In this document: positions 1 to 5,643 of the stretch, piece by piece
How positions within the stretch are numbered: position 1 is the first letter of the stretch
Layout: every line of letters begins with the position of its first letter
Assembly: GCA_002343395.1 (NCBI GenBank)
Contig: DDSN01000056.1
Span: 8,870-16,364 of the forward strand
From: Hyphomonadaceae bacterium UBA2389
Lineage (GTDB): Bacteria; Pseudomonadota; Alphaproteobacteria; Caulobacterales; Aquidulcibacteraceae
Length of the DNA: 7,495 nt
Reading direction: 5' to 3'
The notes under the pieces: model-generated
Databases searched by the model: none
Seen by the model: the letters and a program-made list of their open reading frames with translations, nothing else
What the model was told of the DNA's origin: nothing
Made by a program: the position numbers and the translations under genes

Positions 1-585
1 CGCGAGCCGCTTCTCGGTTCGCTCGTGCCGCTGCCGTGCAATCCCCCGCCTTGGGGCCGGCTTGCCGCGATCGATTTGCGCAACGGCGAAATTCTCTGGG
101 AATCCACGCTCGGCACAATCGAAGAATATGCGCACGGCTTTCTGGCGCTGCCTTGGGGTTCGCCAAGTCTCGGCGGGCCGGTCGTCACGCGCGGTGGTGT
201 CGTGTTCATCGGCGCGGCGATGGATCGCTATCTGCGCGCTTTCGATGCGCGCAGCGGACGCGAACTCTGGCAGGGGCGCTTGCCCGCCACCGCGCAAGCC
301 ACGCCGATGACCTATGAGTGGAACGGCGAGCAATATGTCGTTGTCTTCTCTGGCGGCTATCCCGATGCGGGCGTCGTTGCGCCGAGCGACACGCTGGTGG
401 CGTTCCGCTTGCCGCGCGCAGGCGAAGCGGGGCCCTCGTTCTGGTCGCGCACCATCGATCGCCCGGGCGGACGGAGCGCCGCGTTTTTCATGGCAGCGTT
501 GGTCACGCTGATCGGCGCTGGCTTTGTGCTCTGGAAACGTCGCCGCCGCGCGCGCGTGAGAGTGGGTGAGAGGAATCGCGCATGA
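1..585 (+). CDS. PQQ-dependent quinoprotein dehydrogenase (glucose dehydrogenase-like), C-terminal part
   Basis: The reading frame is open at the window edge, so only the last 194 residues are present. The sequence shows the end of a quinoprotein beta-propeller: a CNPPPWG segment, W-motif-like repeats (GEILWE, GRELWQGRLP), and the stretches LGGPVVTRGGVVFIGAAMD, YLRAFD and QATPMTY. These are typical of the membrane glucose dehydrogenase (Gcd) branch, which oxidises sugars or alcohols in the periplasm and passes electrons to ubiquinone. After the propeller comes a linker, then one hydrophobic helix (about AAFFMAALVTLIGAGFVLW) followed by an Arg-rich tail, consistent with a C-terminal membrane anchor whose tail lies in the cytoplasm. 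Classical Gcd instead has its five helices at the N-terminus, which is not visible here. The stop overlaps the next start (ATGA), so the genes are probably translationally coupled. The family is clear; the substrate is not. Confidence 0.88.
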   Translation, partial: REPLLGSLVPLPCNPPPWGRLAAIDLRNGEILWESTLGTIEEYAHGFLALPWGSPSLGGPVVTRGGVVFIGAAMDRYLRAFDARSGRELWQGRLPATAQATPMTYEWNGEQYVVVFSGGYPDAGVVAPSDTLVAFRLPRAGEAGPSFWSRTIDRPGGRSAAFFMAALVTLIGAGFVLWKRRRRARVRVGERNRA

Positions 586-1517
586 GCACCGTCCGCAAAT
601 TGGCATCGTACATAATCTGGCCAGGGCTTCTGGCGATGTTTCTGCTCGCATTCGCTGAAACCCAGCGGCGCGGGCTCGATCCAGGGCTGTCGCTGTTGGT
701 GCTGACAGTGCTGCATCTCGCACTGATCGCCGGGTTTGAAGTGCTGATGCCGGCGCGGCGCGACTGGGATTGGCGCAAGGATGGACAGGTCATCAACGAT
801 CTCATCCATGGCGCGCTGTTGGATGTGGGCGCGCGGTTGGGCGGCGCGGGTCTGACGATCGCCATCGCCGCTGTCGCCGCGCAATTCTCGACGGACGCCC
901 CGCTAGCGCTTTGGCCGGCCGCTTGGCCGCTTTGGGCGCAGCTCGTGATCGCGGTGCTGATTTATGACTTCGTCGATTATTGGAAACATCGCGCCTACCA
1001 CGAATGGGCTTGGGCCTGGCCGATCCATGCGCTGCACCACAATGCCACGAAGATGCATGTGTTCAAGGCGGGGCGCTTGCACTTCCTCGAGGCTGCAATC
1101 CGCGCTGGCGTGACCTCGGCGCCGCTCGTGATCCTGGGCGCGCCGCCTGAGGTGTTTTTCTGGCTCGCCGCGCTCTCGAACGGCATCGGCGATCAGAACC
1201 ATTGGAATGTCGAGACGCGCTTGCCGCGCTTTCTCGACACTCTGATCGCGACGCCGAACGCGCATTGGCTTCATCACGCGCGCAATGTCTCGAACGGCGG
1301 CGCCAACTATTCCAGCTTCACGCTCTTGTTCGACCATCTATTCGGTACGTTTCGCCGCCAACCGGATGATCGCATCGAGGATGTCGGCATCGGCTTCGAT
1401 CCCATTCCGAAGAATCTCTTTGGCCAAGTGCTCGCGCCGTTTGCGTGGCCTTGGCTCAGCCGCCGCGCGCGCCCACCGGCCACGCAAGCTCAAACCATTG
1501 GAGGTACGCATGCTTAA
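582..1517 (+). CDS. Sterol desaturase / fatty acid hydroxylase family membrane protein
   Basis: A 311-residue integral membrane protein with the histidine clusters of the fatty acid hydroxylase superfamily, a di-iron fold that hydroxylates or desaturates lipids using O2. Visible metal-ligand motifs are HRAYH (136-140), HALHH (149-153) with a further His at 159, NHWN (His207) and HWLHH (228-232). Hydrophobic segments lie at about 8-25, 35-55, 85-103, 112-130 and 178-200, on either side of the histidine clusters as usual in this family. Length is normal. The ATG overlaps the upstream stop by 4 bases and the 3' end overlaps the next gene by 8, so it sits inside a tight operon. Substrate is unknown: bacterial members act on fatty acids, sterols, carotenoids or ether lipids. 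The neighbouring methyltransferase might act on the same lipid, but this is speculation. Confidence 0.9.
   Translation: MSTVRKLASYIIWPGLLAMFLLAFAETQRRGLDPGLSLLVLTVLHLALIAGFEVLMPARRDWDWRKDGQVINDLIHGALLDVGARLGGAGLTIAIAAVAAQFSTDAPLALWPAAWPLWAQLVIAVLIYDFVDYWKHRAYHEWAWAWPIHALHHNATKMHVFKAGRLHFLEAAIRAGVTSAPLVILGAPPEVFFWLAALSNGIGDQNHWNVETRLPRFLDTLIATPNAHWLHHARNVSNGGANYSSFTLLFDHLFGTFRRQPDDRIEDVGIGFDPIPKNLFGQVLAPFAWPWLSRRARPPATQAQTIGGTHA
1500..1505 (+). promoter_or_regulatory. Ribosome binding site fixing the start of the DUF2147 fusion gene
   Basis: GGAGGT lies 4 bases before the ATG at 1510, inside the end of the preceding gene. It is a near-ideal Shine-Dalgarno sequence and supports 1510 over the in-frame upstream ATG at 1285, which would lie deep inside the hydroxylase gene. 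Confidence 0.8.
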
Positions 1518-2328
1518 GATCAGCGCTGTCATGGCTATTATCGCTGGCCTCGCCATGGCGGGGGTCAAGCTCGCTTTGGGCGAGGATTTGTGGTGGCCGT
1601 TCGCGGTGATCGACTACATCGCTGCGGCCTTGCTGTTGCTTGGCGCCTTGATCGCACTCCACAGCAAGCAGGGTGCTCTGCTTGCATGCGCTTGGGGGCT
1701 GACGGCGGGGCTATCGTGGTCGACGCTGTTTCACCACCCTCAATCGCAACCCGGCCCGGGCATATTGGAGTTCGGCTTGGGCGCGCTGTTGGTGAGCGCC
1801 ATCATCGGCGCGCTCTTGATCGTCAGCGGCGGGCTGCGTGTTTCCGCACACGGATACGCCGGCGCTGTTGCCGCCACGATCGCGGCGCTTGTTCTCCTCG
1901 CGGCGCCGACGCCTGCGGCGGCGCAAGGCGCGAGTCTAACCGGCCGCTGGGCGAGCCAAGGTTTCGGCTCGATAGTGGATTTCCAACCGTGCCAAACCGA
2001 CGCCGCCACGATGTGCGGGCGGATTCGCTGGCTCTGGGAGGCCAACGATGCCAACGGTCGGCCGCGCGTCGATGGCCGCAATCCTGACCGTTCGCTGCGT
2101 ACGCGCTCCCTCGTCGGCATCGAGATCATCCGTGGTTTCCGCGAAACCGCGCCGGGCGTCTGGACCGGCGGCTCGCTGTACAATCCCGACGATGGCCGCA
2201 CCTACACCGGCACGATCCGGCTCCGTCAAGGTGCGCTGCATCTGCAGGGGTGCGCGCTCAACCTGTTCTGTCAAACGCAAGTGTGGCGCAGGCCTGAGGA
2301 CCTCATCGAAGCCGCGCAAGGGAGCTGA
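1510..2328 (+). CDS. Multi-pass membrane domain fused to a DUF2147 domain
   Basis: A 272-residue protein in two parts. Residues 1-108 carry four hydrophobic helices (about 5-24, 32-51, 54-74, 85-106) with a short WWPF..DYI segment and an STLFHH segment, resembling small uncharacterised membrane proteins. Residues 111-139 look like a Sec signal peptide: a hydrophobic helix followed by PTPAAAQ. Residues 141-262 match DUF2147: GRW near the start, a Cys-containing CGRIRWLWE segment, NPDRSLR, the GG.LYNPDDGRTYTG segment, a GC near 248 and CQTQVWRR at the end. DUF2147 is normally a stand-alone exported domain of unknown function. The fused form predicts the DUF2147 domain tethered, or released after cleavage, on the periplasmic side. 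No good start codon precedes the signal-like segment, so a genuine fusion is preferred over two genes. It overlaps the upstream gene by 8 bases. Confidence 0.85.
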   Translation: MLKISAVMAIIAGLAMAGVKLALGEDLWWPFAVIDYIAAALLLLGALIALHSKQGALLACAWGLTAGLSWSTLFHHPQSQPGPGILEFGLGALLVSAIIGALLIVSGGLRVSAHGYAGAVAATIAALVLLAAPTPAAAQGASLTGRWASQGFGSIVDFQPCQTDAATMCGRIRWLWEANDANGRPRVDGRNPDRSLRTRSLVGIEIIRGFRETAPGVWTGGSLYNPDDGRTYTGTIRLRQGALHLQGCALNLFCQTQVWRRPEDLIEAAQGS

Positions 2329-2331
2329 GCG

Positions 2332-2553
2332 ATGCCCGCTGCCTCATCTTGGCACAGTCGCGTGCTACTTTACGCGCCGCTTGCGCTGCATGTCTTGCCC
2401 ACGCTGGTGATTGGTTTTGTGTTCGTGCTGCCAAGCAGCCCGATCGCCGGTGTCAACCAATACACGATTGCCTTCGCACTGGCGGTGCTGGGCTTCATTC
2501 CCGCCTACGTCGCCGGCCTCCGCCTCGCGCGCGGGATGCAACACAATGCGTAG
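2332..2553 (+). CDS. Small two-helix membrane protein, hypothetical
   Basis: A 73-residue protein with two hydrophobic segments (about 12-33 and 45-65) separated by a short PSSPIAGVNQYT loop, ending in a basic cytoplasmic-type tail (LRLARGMQHNA). The family was not recognised. The ATG lies 3 bases after the previous stop and is preceded by AAGGGAG at 2318-2324, a good ribosome binding site. Its last 8 bases overlap the methyltransferase start. Position and spacing argue for a real gene translated with its neighbours; it could be an accessory subunit for one of the membrane proteins upstream, which is inference only. Confidence 0.75.
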   Translation: MPAASSWHSRVLLYAPLALHVLPTLVIGFVFVLPSSPIAGVNQYTIAFALAVLGFIPAYVAGLRLARGMQHNA

Positions 2554-3184
2554 GCCCGTGTTCATCGCCGAGCAGGCGCGAAACGCGAGCGGGCCTCTTG
2601 GGCGTCTGATCGCCTTCGTGATGGCCCGTGAAACCTGGGGCGACAATCTTGCCGCCATTGACGCGCTCAATCTGCAGACGACGGATCATGTGCTCGACAT
2701 CGGCTGTGGCCACGGGCGGGCCCTAGGCGAGTTGGCGCGCCGCGCCCCGAGCGGACGCATCGCTGGAGCCGATCCATCAGAGTTGATGGTCGAAATCGCG
2801 GTGCAGCGAAACCGCGATCTTGTTCGCGCAAGGCGCGTTGATGTCGCGCATGCCGGTGTTGAGAGCCTGCCTTATGACGATGCTGCCTTCGATAAGGCGC
2901 TCTGTGTGCATGGGGTCTATTTCTGGCGTGAACTCGAGCCCTCGTTCGCTGAGATCGCGCGCGTGCTGAAGCCCGGCGGACGGGTCGCTCTCGTGTTTCG
3001 GACATCGCGCAGCAAGGCGACGGCTGCATTTCCAAGCGAGGTCTATCGGTTCTGGTCGCTTTCGGAAGTCGAGCAGGCCATGGCGCGTGCGGGTTTGGCA
3101 AGAGCAATTGCGCACGACGTAGACGAGACCCAGCGCCCAATTGGGATTACAGGAACCCGGTTGGATTCTAGCGGTCATAGTTGA
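2546..3184 (+). CDS. Class I SAM-dependent methyltransferase
   Basis: A 212-residue cytosolic protein with a Rossmann-type methyltransferase core. Motif I is VLDIGCGHG (49-57), which holds the SAM; the acidic residue ending strand 2 is Asp76 in GADPS; the SLPYDDAAFD segment (107-116) is the adenine-side motif; and LKPGGRV (141-147) is the post-strand-5 motif. This is the Methyltransf_11/25 type seen in ubiquinone-, sterol- and small-molecule-modifying enzymes, so the substrate cannot be inferred. The ATG at 2546 overlaps the preceding gene by 8 bases. The frame extends upstream to 2411, but that part is the shadow of the small membrane protein gene and lacks methyltransferase features. It is the last gene of the + strand block. 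The downstream gap of 128 bases shows no convincing terminator. Confidence 0.88.
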   Translation: MRRPVFIAEQARNASGPLGRLIAFVMARETWGDNLAAIDALNLQTTDHVLDIGCGHGRALGELARRAPSGRIAGADPSELMVEIAVQRNRDLVRARRVDVAHAGVESLPYDDAAFDKALCVHGVYFWRELEPSFAEIARVLKPGGRVALVFRTSRSKATAAFPSEVYRFWSLSEVEQAMARAGLARAIAHDVDETQRPIGITGTRLDSSGHS

Positions 3185-3312
3185 AGCGCCATTGTTGATA
3201 ACGACGTCGGACGTTTCGTCTCCGCCTCGCTTGGCTGGGCGTGCGTGCAGGTGAGCCCAATTCGGAGTTCGGCTCGACACAGCGTAAGGAACCTTTCCGC
3301 CAGTGAGTTGGC

Positions 3313-3834
3313 TCACGAGCACCCGTCAGGTGTGCATACGCCGCCTTTCGCATCGCCCGGGTCTTCAATCCGACGGTCGGCAACCAAAGCGGCGATTTCC
3401 GCACCGAGTCGCAGATCGGGCACGTGCCCGAACGCGTGCCTGCGCAACACGCCCGTTCGATCGATCAGCAGCGTCGTTGGTGTGCCGCGCATGGCATAGG
3501 CGCGCATCGTGTGCGGAATGCCGCCGCAACCGTCGGGCTCATCGACGCCAACCGGAAAGGCGATTTTGTATTCATGCAAGAACGCCTCAAGAGAGGTTGG
3601 CGTCATTGCTTTGTGGTGTTCGAACACGGTGTGCAGCCCGATCACCGCGACGTCCTCTTCGCGAAAGGCTTCGCGAACGCGCAGGGCTTGCGGCAACCCG
3701 TGACTGACGCAGCTTGGGCATAGCATCTGGAACGCGGTGACGAACACCATCTTGCCGCGAAGCGCCGCCAACGACGGCGGCGTTGGGGCATTGAACCAGT
3801 TCGTGGTGCGCCATTCCGGCGCGGTGGTGAGCAT
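3313..3834 (-). CDS. Redoxin (TlpA/AhpC-TSA type thioredoxin-fold protein) with CPSC motif
   Basis: A 173-residue thioredoxin-fold protein. The strand-loop FVTAFQMLCPSC places the redox pair at Cys39 and Cys42, and the cis-proline loop is GTPTT (117-121). The LIDRTGVLR strand and the HTVFEHH segment (68-74) are typical of the AhpC/TSA-Redoxin branch. No signal peptide precedes the domain, so it is probably cytoplasmic, unlike secreted TlpA/ResA. The C-terminus adds CTPDGC (Cys167, Cys172), and Cys103 lies in an EPDGCGG loop, so five cysteines could exchange disulfides. The ATG at 3834 is preceded by AGGAAGGA with 8 bases spacing; the longer in-frame opening to 3969 would cross the intergenic hairpin and the lipoprotein gene. 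It is last in the - strand unit, 68 bases after the lipoprotein gene. Confidence 0.87.
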   Translation of the reverse strand: MLTTAPEWRTTNWFNAPTPPSLAALRGKMVFVTAFQMLCPSCVSHGLPQALRVREAFREEDVAVIGLHTVFEHHKAMTPTSLEAFLHEYKIAFPVGVDEPDGCGGIPHTMRAYAMRGTPTTLLIDRTGVLRRHAFGHVPDLRLGAEIAALVADRRIEDPGDAKGGVCTPDGCS

Positions 3835-3842
3835 CGACGTAA

Positions 3843-3850
3843 TCCTTCCT
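3843..3850 (-). promoter_or_regulatory. Ribosome binding site of the redoxin gene
   Basis: On the - strand this reads AGGAAGGA, 8 bases before the ATG at 3834. It is strong and selects the short start over the upstream in-frame extension. Confidence 0.7.
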
Positions 3851-3862
3851 CTCAGAATGATC

Positions 3863-3890
3863 CGCCGGTGCGAAAGCCTCCGCACCGGCG
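3863..3890 (-). other. Perfect intercistronic stem-loop between lipoprotein and redoxin genes
   Basis: CGCCGGTGCG at 3863-3872 and CGCACCGGCG at 3881-3890 form a perfect 10-bp stem with an 8-base loop. It starts 12 bases after the lipoprotein stop and ends 13 bases before the redoxin ribosome binding site. No T-run follows on either strand, so it does not fit a standard intrinsic terminator. An mRNA-stabilising or processing hairpin, or partial attenuation between two genes of one operon, fits better. Confidence 0.65.
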
Positions 3891-3902
3891 CCTCCAGCAA
3901 GC

Positions 3903-4670
3903 CTATTGGTTCGTTCTGCCTGGCAGACTGAGATCGCCCGAGGCCACATCGAACACATTGGCGACGCACAGAAGCGGCGCGTGCGCGCTGGCGTTCACAC
4001 GCAGCCCCGCTGTAACGCCGTCAAAACCAGCCGCTTCGACAATGGCGATGTTCGCGAAGGGCACCCGCACTTCGACCGTGTCTTGATCGAGCATCGGCTG
4101 CCAACCTGGACTGTCGAGTAGGATAGGCGCGCCCGGCCACGTTGCTGGCAGGCGTGGGCGCACACCCTCGGGAATGTCGATGACCTTGAGCGCGCCCTCG
4201 CCACAGGCCTGGTCTGGCCCGAGTACGACCCAGTGCATGTGCCAAAGGCCTCCGTCATTGGCGCGGTCGCCGTCGCGAGATTCATCGAACAACGGCGTGT
4301 CGTCAAAATCCGGATGCGAGGTCACGGCCAGAGCGAGGATGCCCCCGCCGCGCTCGAACCCAACTTCATAGGGATCTATGGTCGTGGGCCACACATAAGA
4401 GAAAACTTCGCTGCCCGCGAACTGGCCGGTGGCGGTCGGCATGGTGTCTCCTGCGCGGCCCGAGACCGCCATGTGGAACACCGCGACATTGCCCTCCGTG
4501 CTGATCTTGGCATGGACAACATCGAATGGAGCTAAGGTGTTTGGCGAGTGATCGGCGGCGATGCCGCCGGTGTGCTGATGCGACGGCGCCGTGAGATCGT
4601 GGCTTGGGCCATCCGCGCAGGCCGCCAATGTTAAGATGACGGCAGCGCCCGCAAGCGACAGTAAACGCAT
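3903..4670 (-). CDS. Predicted lipoprotein of unknown family
   Basis: A 255-residue exported protein. The N-terminus is a lipoprotein signal: MRLL, a hydrophobic stretch, then the lipobox LAAC with Cys18 as the lipidated residue. Ala at +2 would allow outer-membrane sorting under the enterobacterial rule. The mature part starts with a low-complexity linker containing several His residues, then a beta-rich domain with segments VAVFHMAVSG, SYVWPTTIDPYEVGFERGG, FDESRDGDRAND, GGLWHMHWVVLGPDQACGEG and VEVRVPFANIAI. The family was not recognised. His and Met residues (FHM, HMHW) could bind metal or haem, but no named motif is complete. The ATG overlaps the upstream stop (TGATG) and AAGGGAG stands about 7 bases before it; a GTG one codon upstream is the alternative. 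Coupling to the CxxC protein suggests a shared job. Confidence 0.82.
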   Translation of the reverse strand: MRLLSLAGAAVILTLAACADGPSHDLTAPSHQHTGGIAADHSPNTLAPFDVVHAKISTEGNVAVFHMAVSGRAGDTMPTATGQFAGSEVFSYVWPTTIDPYEVGFERGGGILALAVTSHPDFDDTPLFDESRDGDRANDGGLWHMHWVVLGPDQACGEGALKVIDIPEGVRPRLPATWPGAPILLDSPGWQPMLDQDTVEVRVPFANIAIVEAAGFDGVTAGLRVNASAHAPLLCVANVFDVASGDLSLPGRTNQ

Positions 4671-4915
4671 CACGCCACTCCCTTCAGGTCGGCCATCGAG
4701 GCGCCGAAGTTAATGTGGAAGGGCGCGCCGTTGATCACGAAGGCAGGCACGGACACGACCCCGGCCTTCTCGGCCTCAGCGATGCGGTCTGGCGCATCTG
4801 CGAAGTTCACCACCTCGACATCGAACTTTGCGGGGTCGAGGGCGGCGGCGAATTGTTGCTCCGCTGAAACGCAGACGCTGCAGCCTGCGTGATAGAGAAC
4901 GGCCTTGGCCTTCAT
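4670..4915 (-). CDS. Small thioredoxin/glutaredoxin-fold protein with CSVC motif
   Basis: An 81-residue single-domain thioredoxin-fold protein. It opens with a strand (AKAVLYHAGC), has Cys12-Ser-Val-Cys15 at the start of helix 1, and the cis-proline loop VSVPAFVING (54-63, Pro57). Length matches glutaredoxin-like or minimal thioredoxin-like proteins. The CxxC pair predicts thiol-disulfide exchange in the cytoplasm, since no signal peptide is present. The CSVC dipeptide is not the classical CPYC of glutaredoxin or CGPC of thioredoxin, so partner and potential are unknown. TAGGAGT lies 8 bases before the ATG, a good ribosome binding site. It starts 80 bases after the MarR gene and its stop overlaps the lipoprotein start by one base. 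Confidence 0.85.
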   Translation of the reverse strand: MKAKAVLYHAGCSVCVSAEQQFAAALDPAKFDVEVVNFADAPDRIAEAEKAGVVSVPAFVINGAPFHINFGASMADLKGVA

Positions 4916-4964
4916 AAAAAGGACTCCTAAGCAAATATAACGCGTGGAAGCGACGCGCGCGCTT

Positions 4965-4981
4965 TTCGGAAAGCTCCCGAA
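4965..4981. promoter_or_regulatory. Candidate operator palindrome upstream of the CxxC gene
   Basis: TTCGG-N7-CCGAA forms a 17-base inverted repeat in the 80-base gap between the MarR gene and the small thioredoxin-fold gene. On the - strand a TATATT stretch (4939-4934) follows but no good -35 is correctly spaced. The size suits a MarR-type dimer; otherwise it may be a small transcript hairpin. It does not share its half-site with the palindrome at the marR start, which weakens assignment to the same protein. Confidence 0.3.
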
Positions 4982-4995
4982 TCGTTTGAACCCTG

Positions 4996-5571
4996 CTACG
5001 CCGCCCGCGCCTCCTCATGGTCGGGACAGTCGACCCTAAGGTCGCCTTGCCCGAGCGGCGCGTCGATGAAGCGACAATGGTGCGGCCGCGCCTTGTCCCG
5101 ATGAACATCCGGCGCAAAATACCGACAGCTCAAGCACATACGTTGGGGCGAAATCGCCCCTTTTCGCTGCAATTCGTGAATGCTCCGGATGACAATACCA
5201 AGCAACAGCGCTTGATCGCCTGGCGACAGCGTTTCCACAATGGCGCCGAAGCTCAGCGGCCACCGTCGGGCCAACGCCCGCCCGCTGCGGGTGACGCGCA
5301 GCATGAGCGCGCGTCCGTCGCTTGGGTCGCTGAGTTTTGCAATCAACCCCTTGCGTTCGAGCGCGGCGACAGCATCGCTGGCGGTGGGCTGGCTCACATT
5401 GAGATGCGCAGCCAACGTGCTGACGCGCAGACCTTCTTGTCGGTGGACCAGCGCACGCAGGATGTCGCCTTGGGTCGGCGTCAGGCCTTCGACTTCACCA
5501 GCGCGCCAGTCGTCCTGCCGGGCGAGTGCAGCCAACCTAGCAAGGCCATGCGAGAGTTGCTCTGACAACAT
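4996..5571 (-). CDS. MarR-family winged-helix regulator with four-cysteine C-terminal tail
   Basis: A 191-residue transcription factor. The winged helix is visible: LTPTQGDILRALV, the helix-turn-helix LRVSTLAAHLNVSQPTASDA with VAALERKGLI, and the wing with SDPSDGRALMLRVT. After the dimer helices a tail carries Cys146-x2-Cys149, Cys166 (in PHHC) and Cys182 (in VDCPDHE), a C-x2-C-x16-C-x15-C spacing with nearby His, able in principle to bind zinc or an Fe-S cluster or to form disulfides. MarR proteins usually stop at about 140-150 residues, so the tail is an addition. ATG 5571 gives a normal MarR N-terminus; a GTG at 5616 would add 15 residues lacking family features. ATG 5571 has no clear ribosome binding site and could be leaderless. 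It heads the thiol-redox genes downstream and is their likely regulator, by position only. Confidence 0.87.
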   Translation of the reverse strand: MLSEQLSHGLARLAALARQDDWRAGEVEGLTPTQGDILRALVHRQEGLRVSTLAAHLNVSQPTASDAVAALERKGLIAKLSDPSDGRALMLRVTRSGRALARRWPLSFGAIVETLSPGDQALLLGIVIRSIHELQRKGAISPQRMCLSCRYFAPDVHRDKARPHHCRFIDAPLGQGDLRVDCPDHEEARAA

Positions 5572-5586
5572 AATAGGACTGCTATG
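5569..5586. promoter_or_regulatory. Candidate autoregulatory operator at the marR start
   Basis: CATAATAGGACTGCTATG is an imperfect 18-base palindrome of the form CATAnnAGnnCTnnTATG (12 of 18 positions symmetric). It overlaps the marR ATG and the expected -10/+1 region of the promoter proposed just upstream. Size and place suit a MarR dimer repressing its own gene. No binding evidence exists. Confidence 0.4.
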
Positions 5587-5607
5587 TAACAGGAGGGGCG
5601 TTGTCAA
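5579..5607 (-). promoter_or_regulatory. Possible promoter of the marR-led operon
   Basis: On the - strand TTGACA (5607-5602) is a perfect -35 hexamer; with 17-base spacing the -10 would be TAGCAG (5584-5579), a poor match. Transcription would begin at about 5572, directly before the ATG at 5571, predicting a leaderless or nearly leaderless mRNA. This would agree with the absence of a ribosome binding site. Confidence 0.35.
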
Positions 5608-5643
5608 GTTGGACACACTGCGTCGTTGGCGCTGTTTTCCTGG

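Noticed and set aside
357..884. Long - strand open frame across the quinoprotein/hydroxylase junction
   Set aside because: Antisense to two well-supported genes and without domain features.
1780..1860. Separate start for a stand-alone DUF2147 gene inside the fusion
   Set aside because: Only TTG/GTG codons within helix 4 are in frame and none has a ribosome binding site; a nearby GTG is out of frame.
3253..3316. Short inverted repeats GAGCC/GGCTC and GTGAG/CTCAC in the gap between converging genes
   Set aside because: Five-pair stems without T-runs are expected by chance in GC-rich DNA; no terminator is claimed.
4934..4939. TATATT on the - strand as a -10 for a separate promoter of the CxxC gene
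   Set aside because: No acceptable -35 at 16-18 bases, and the start would fall in the ribosome binding site.
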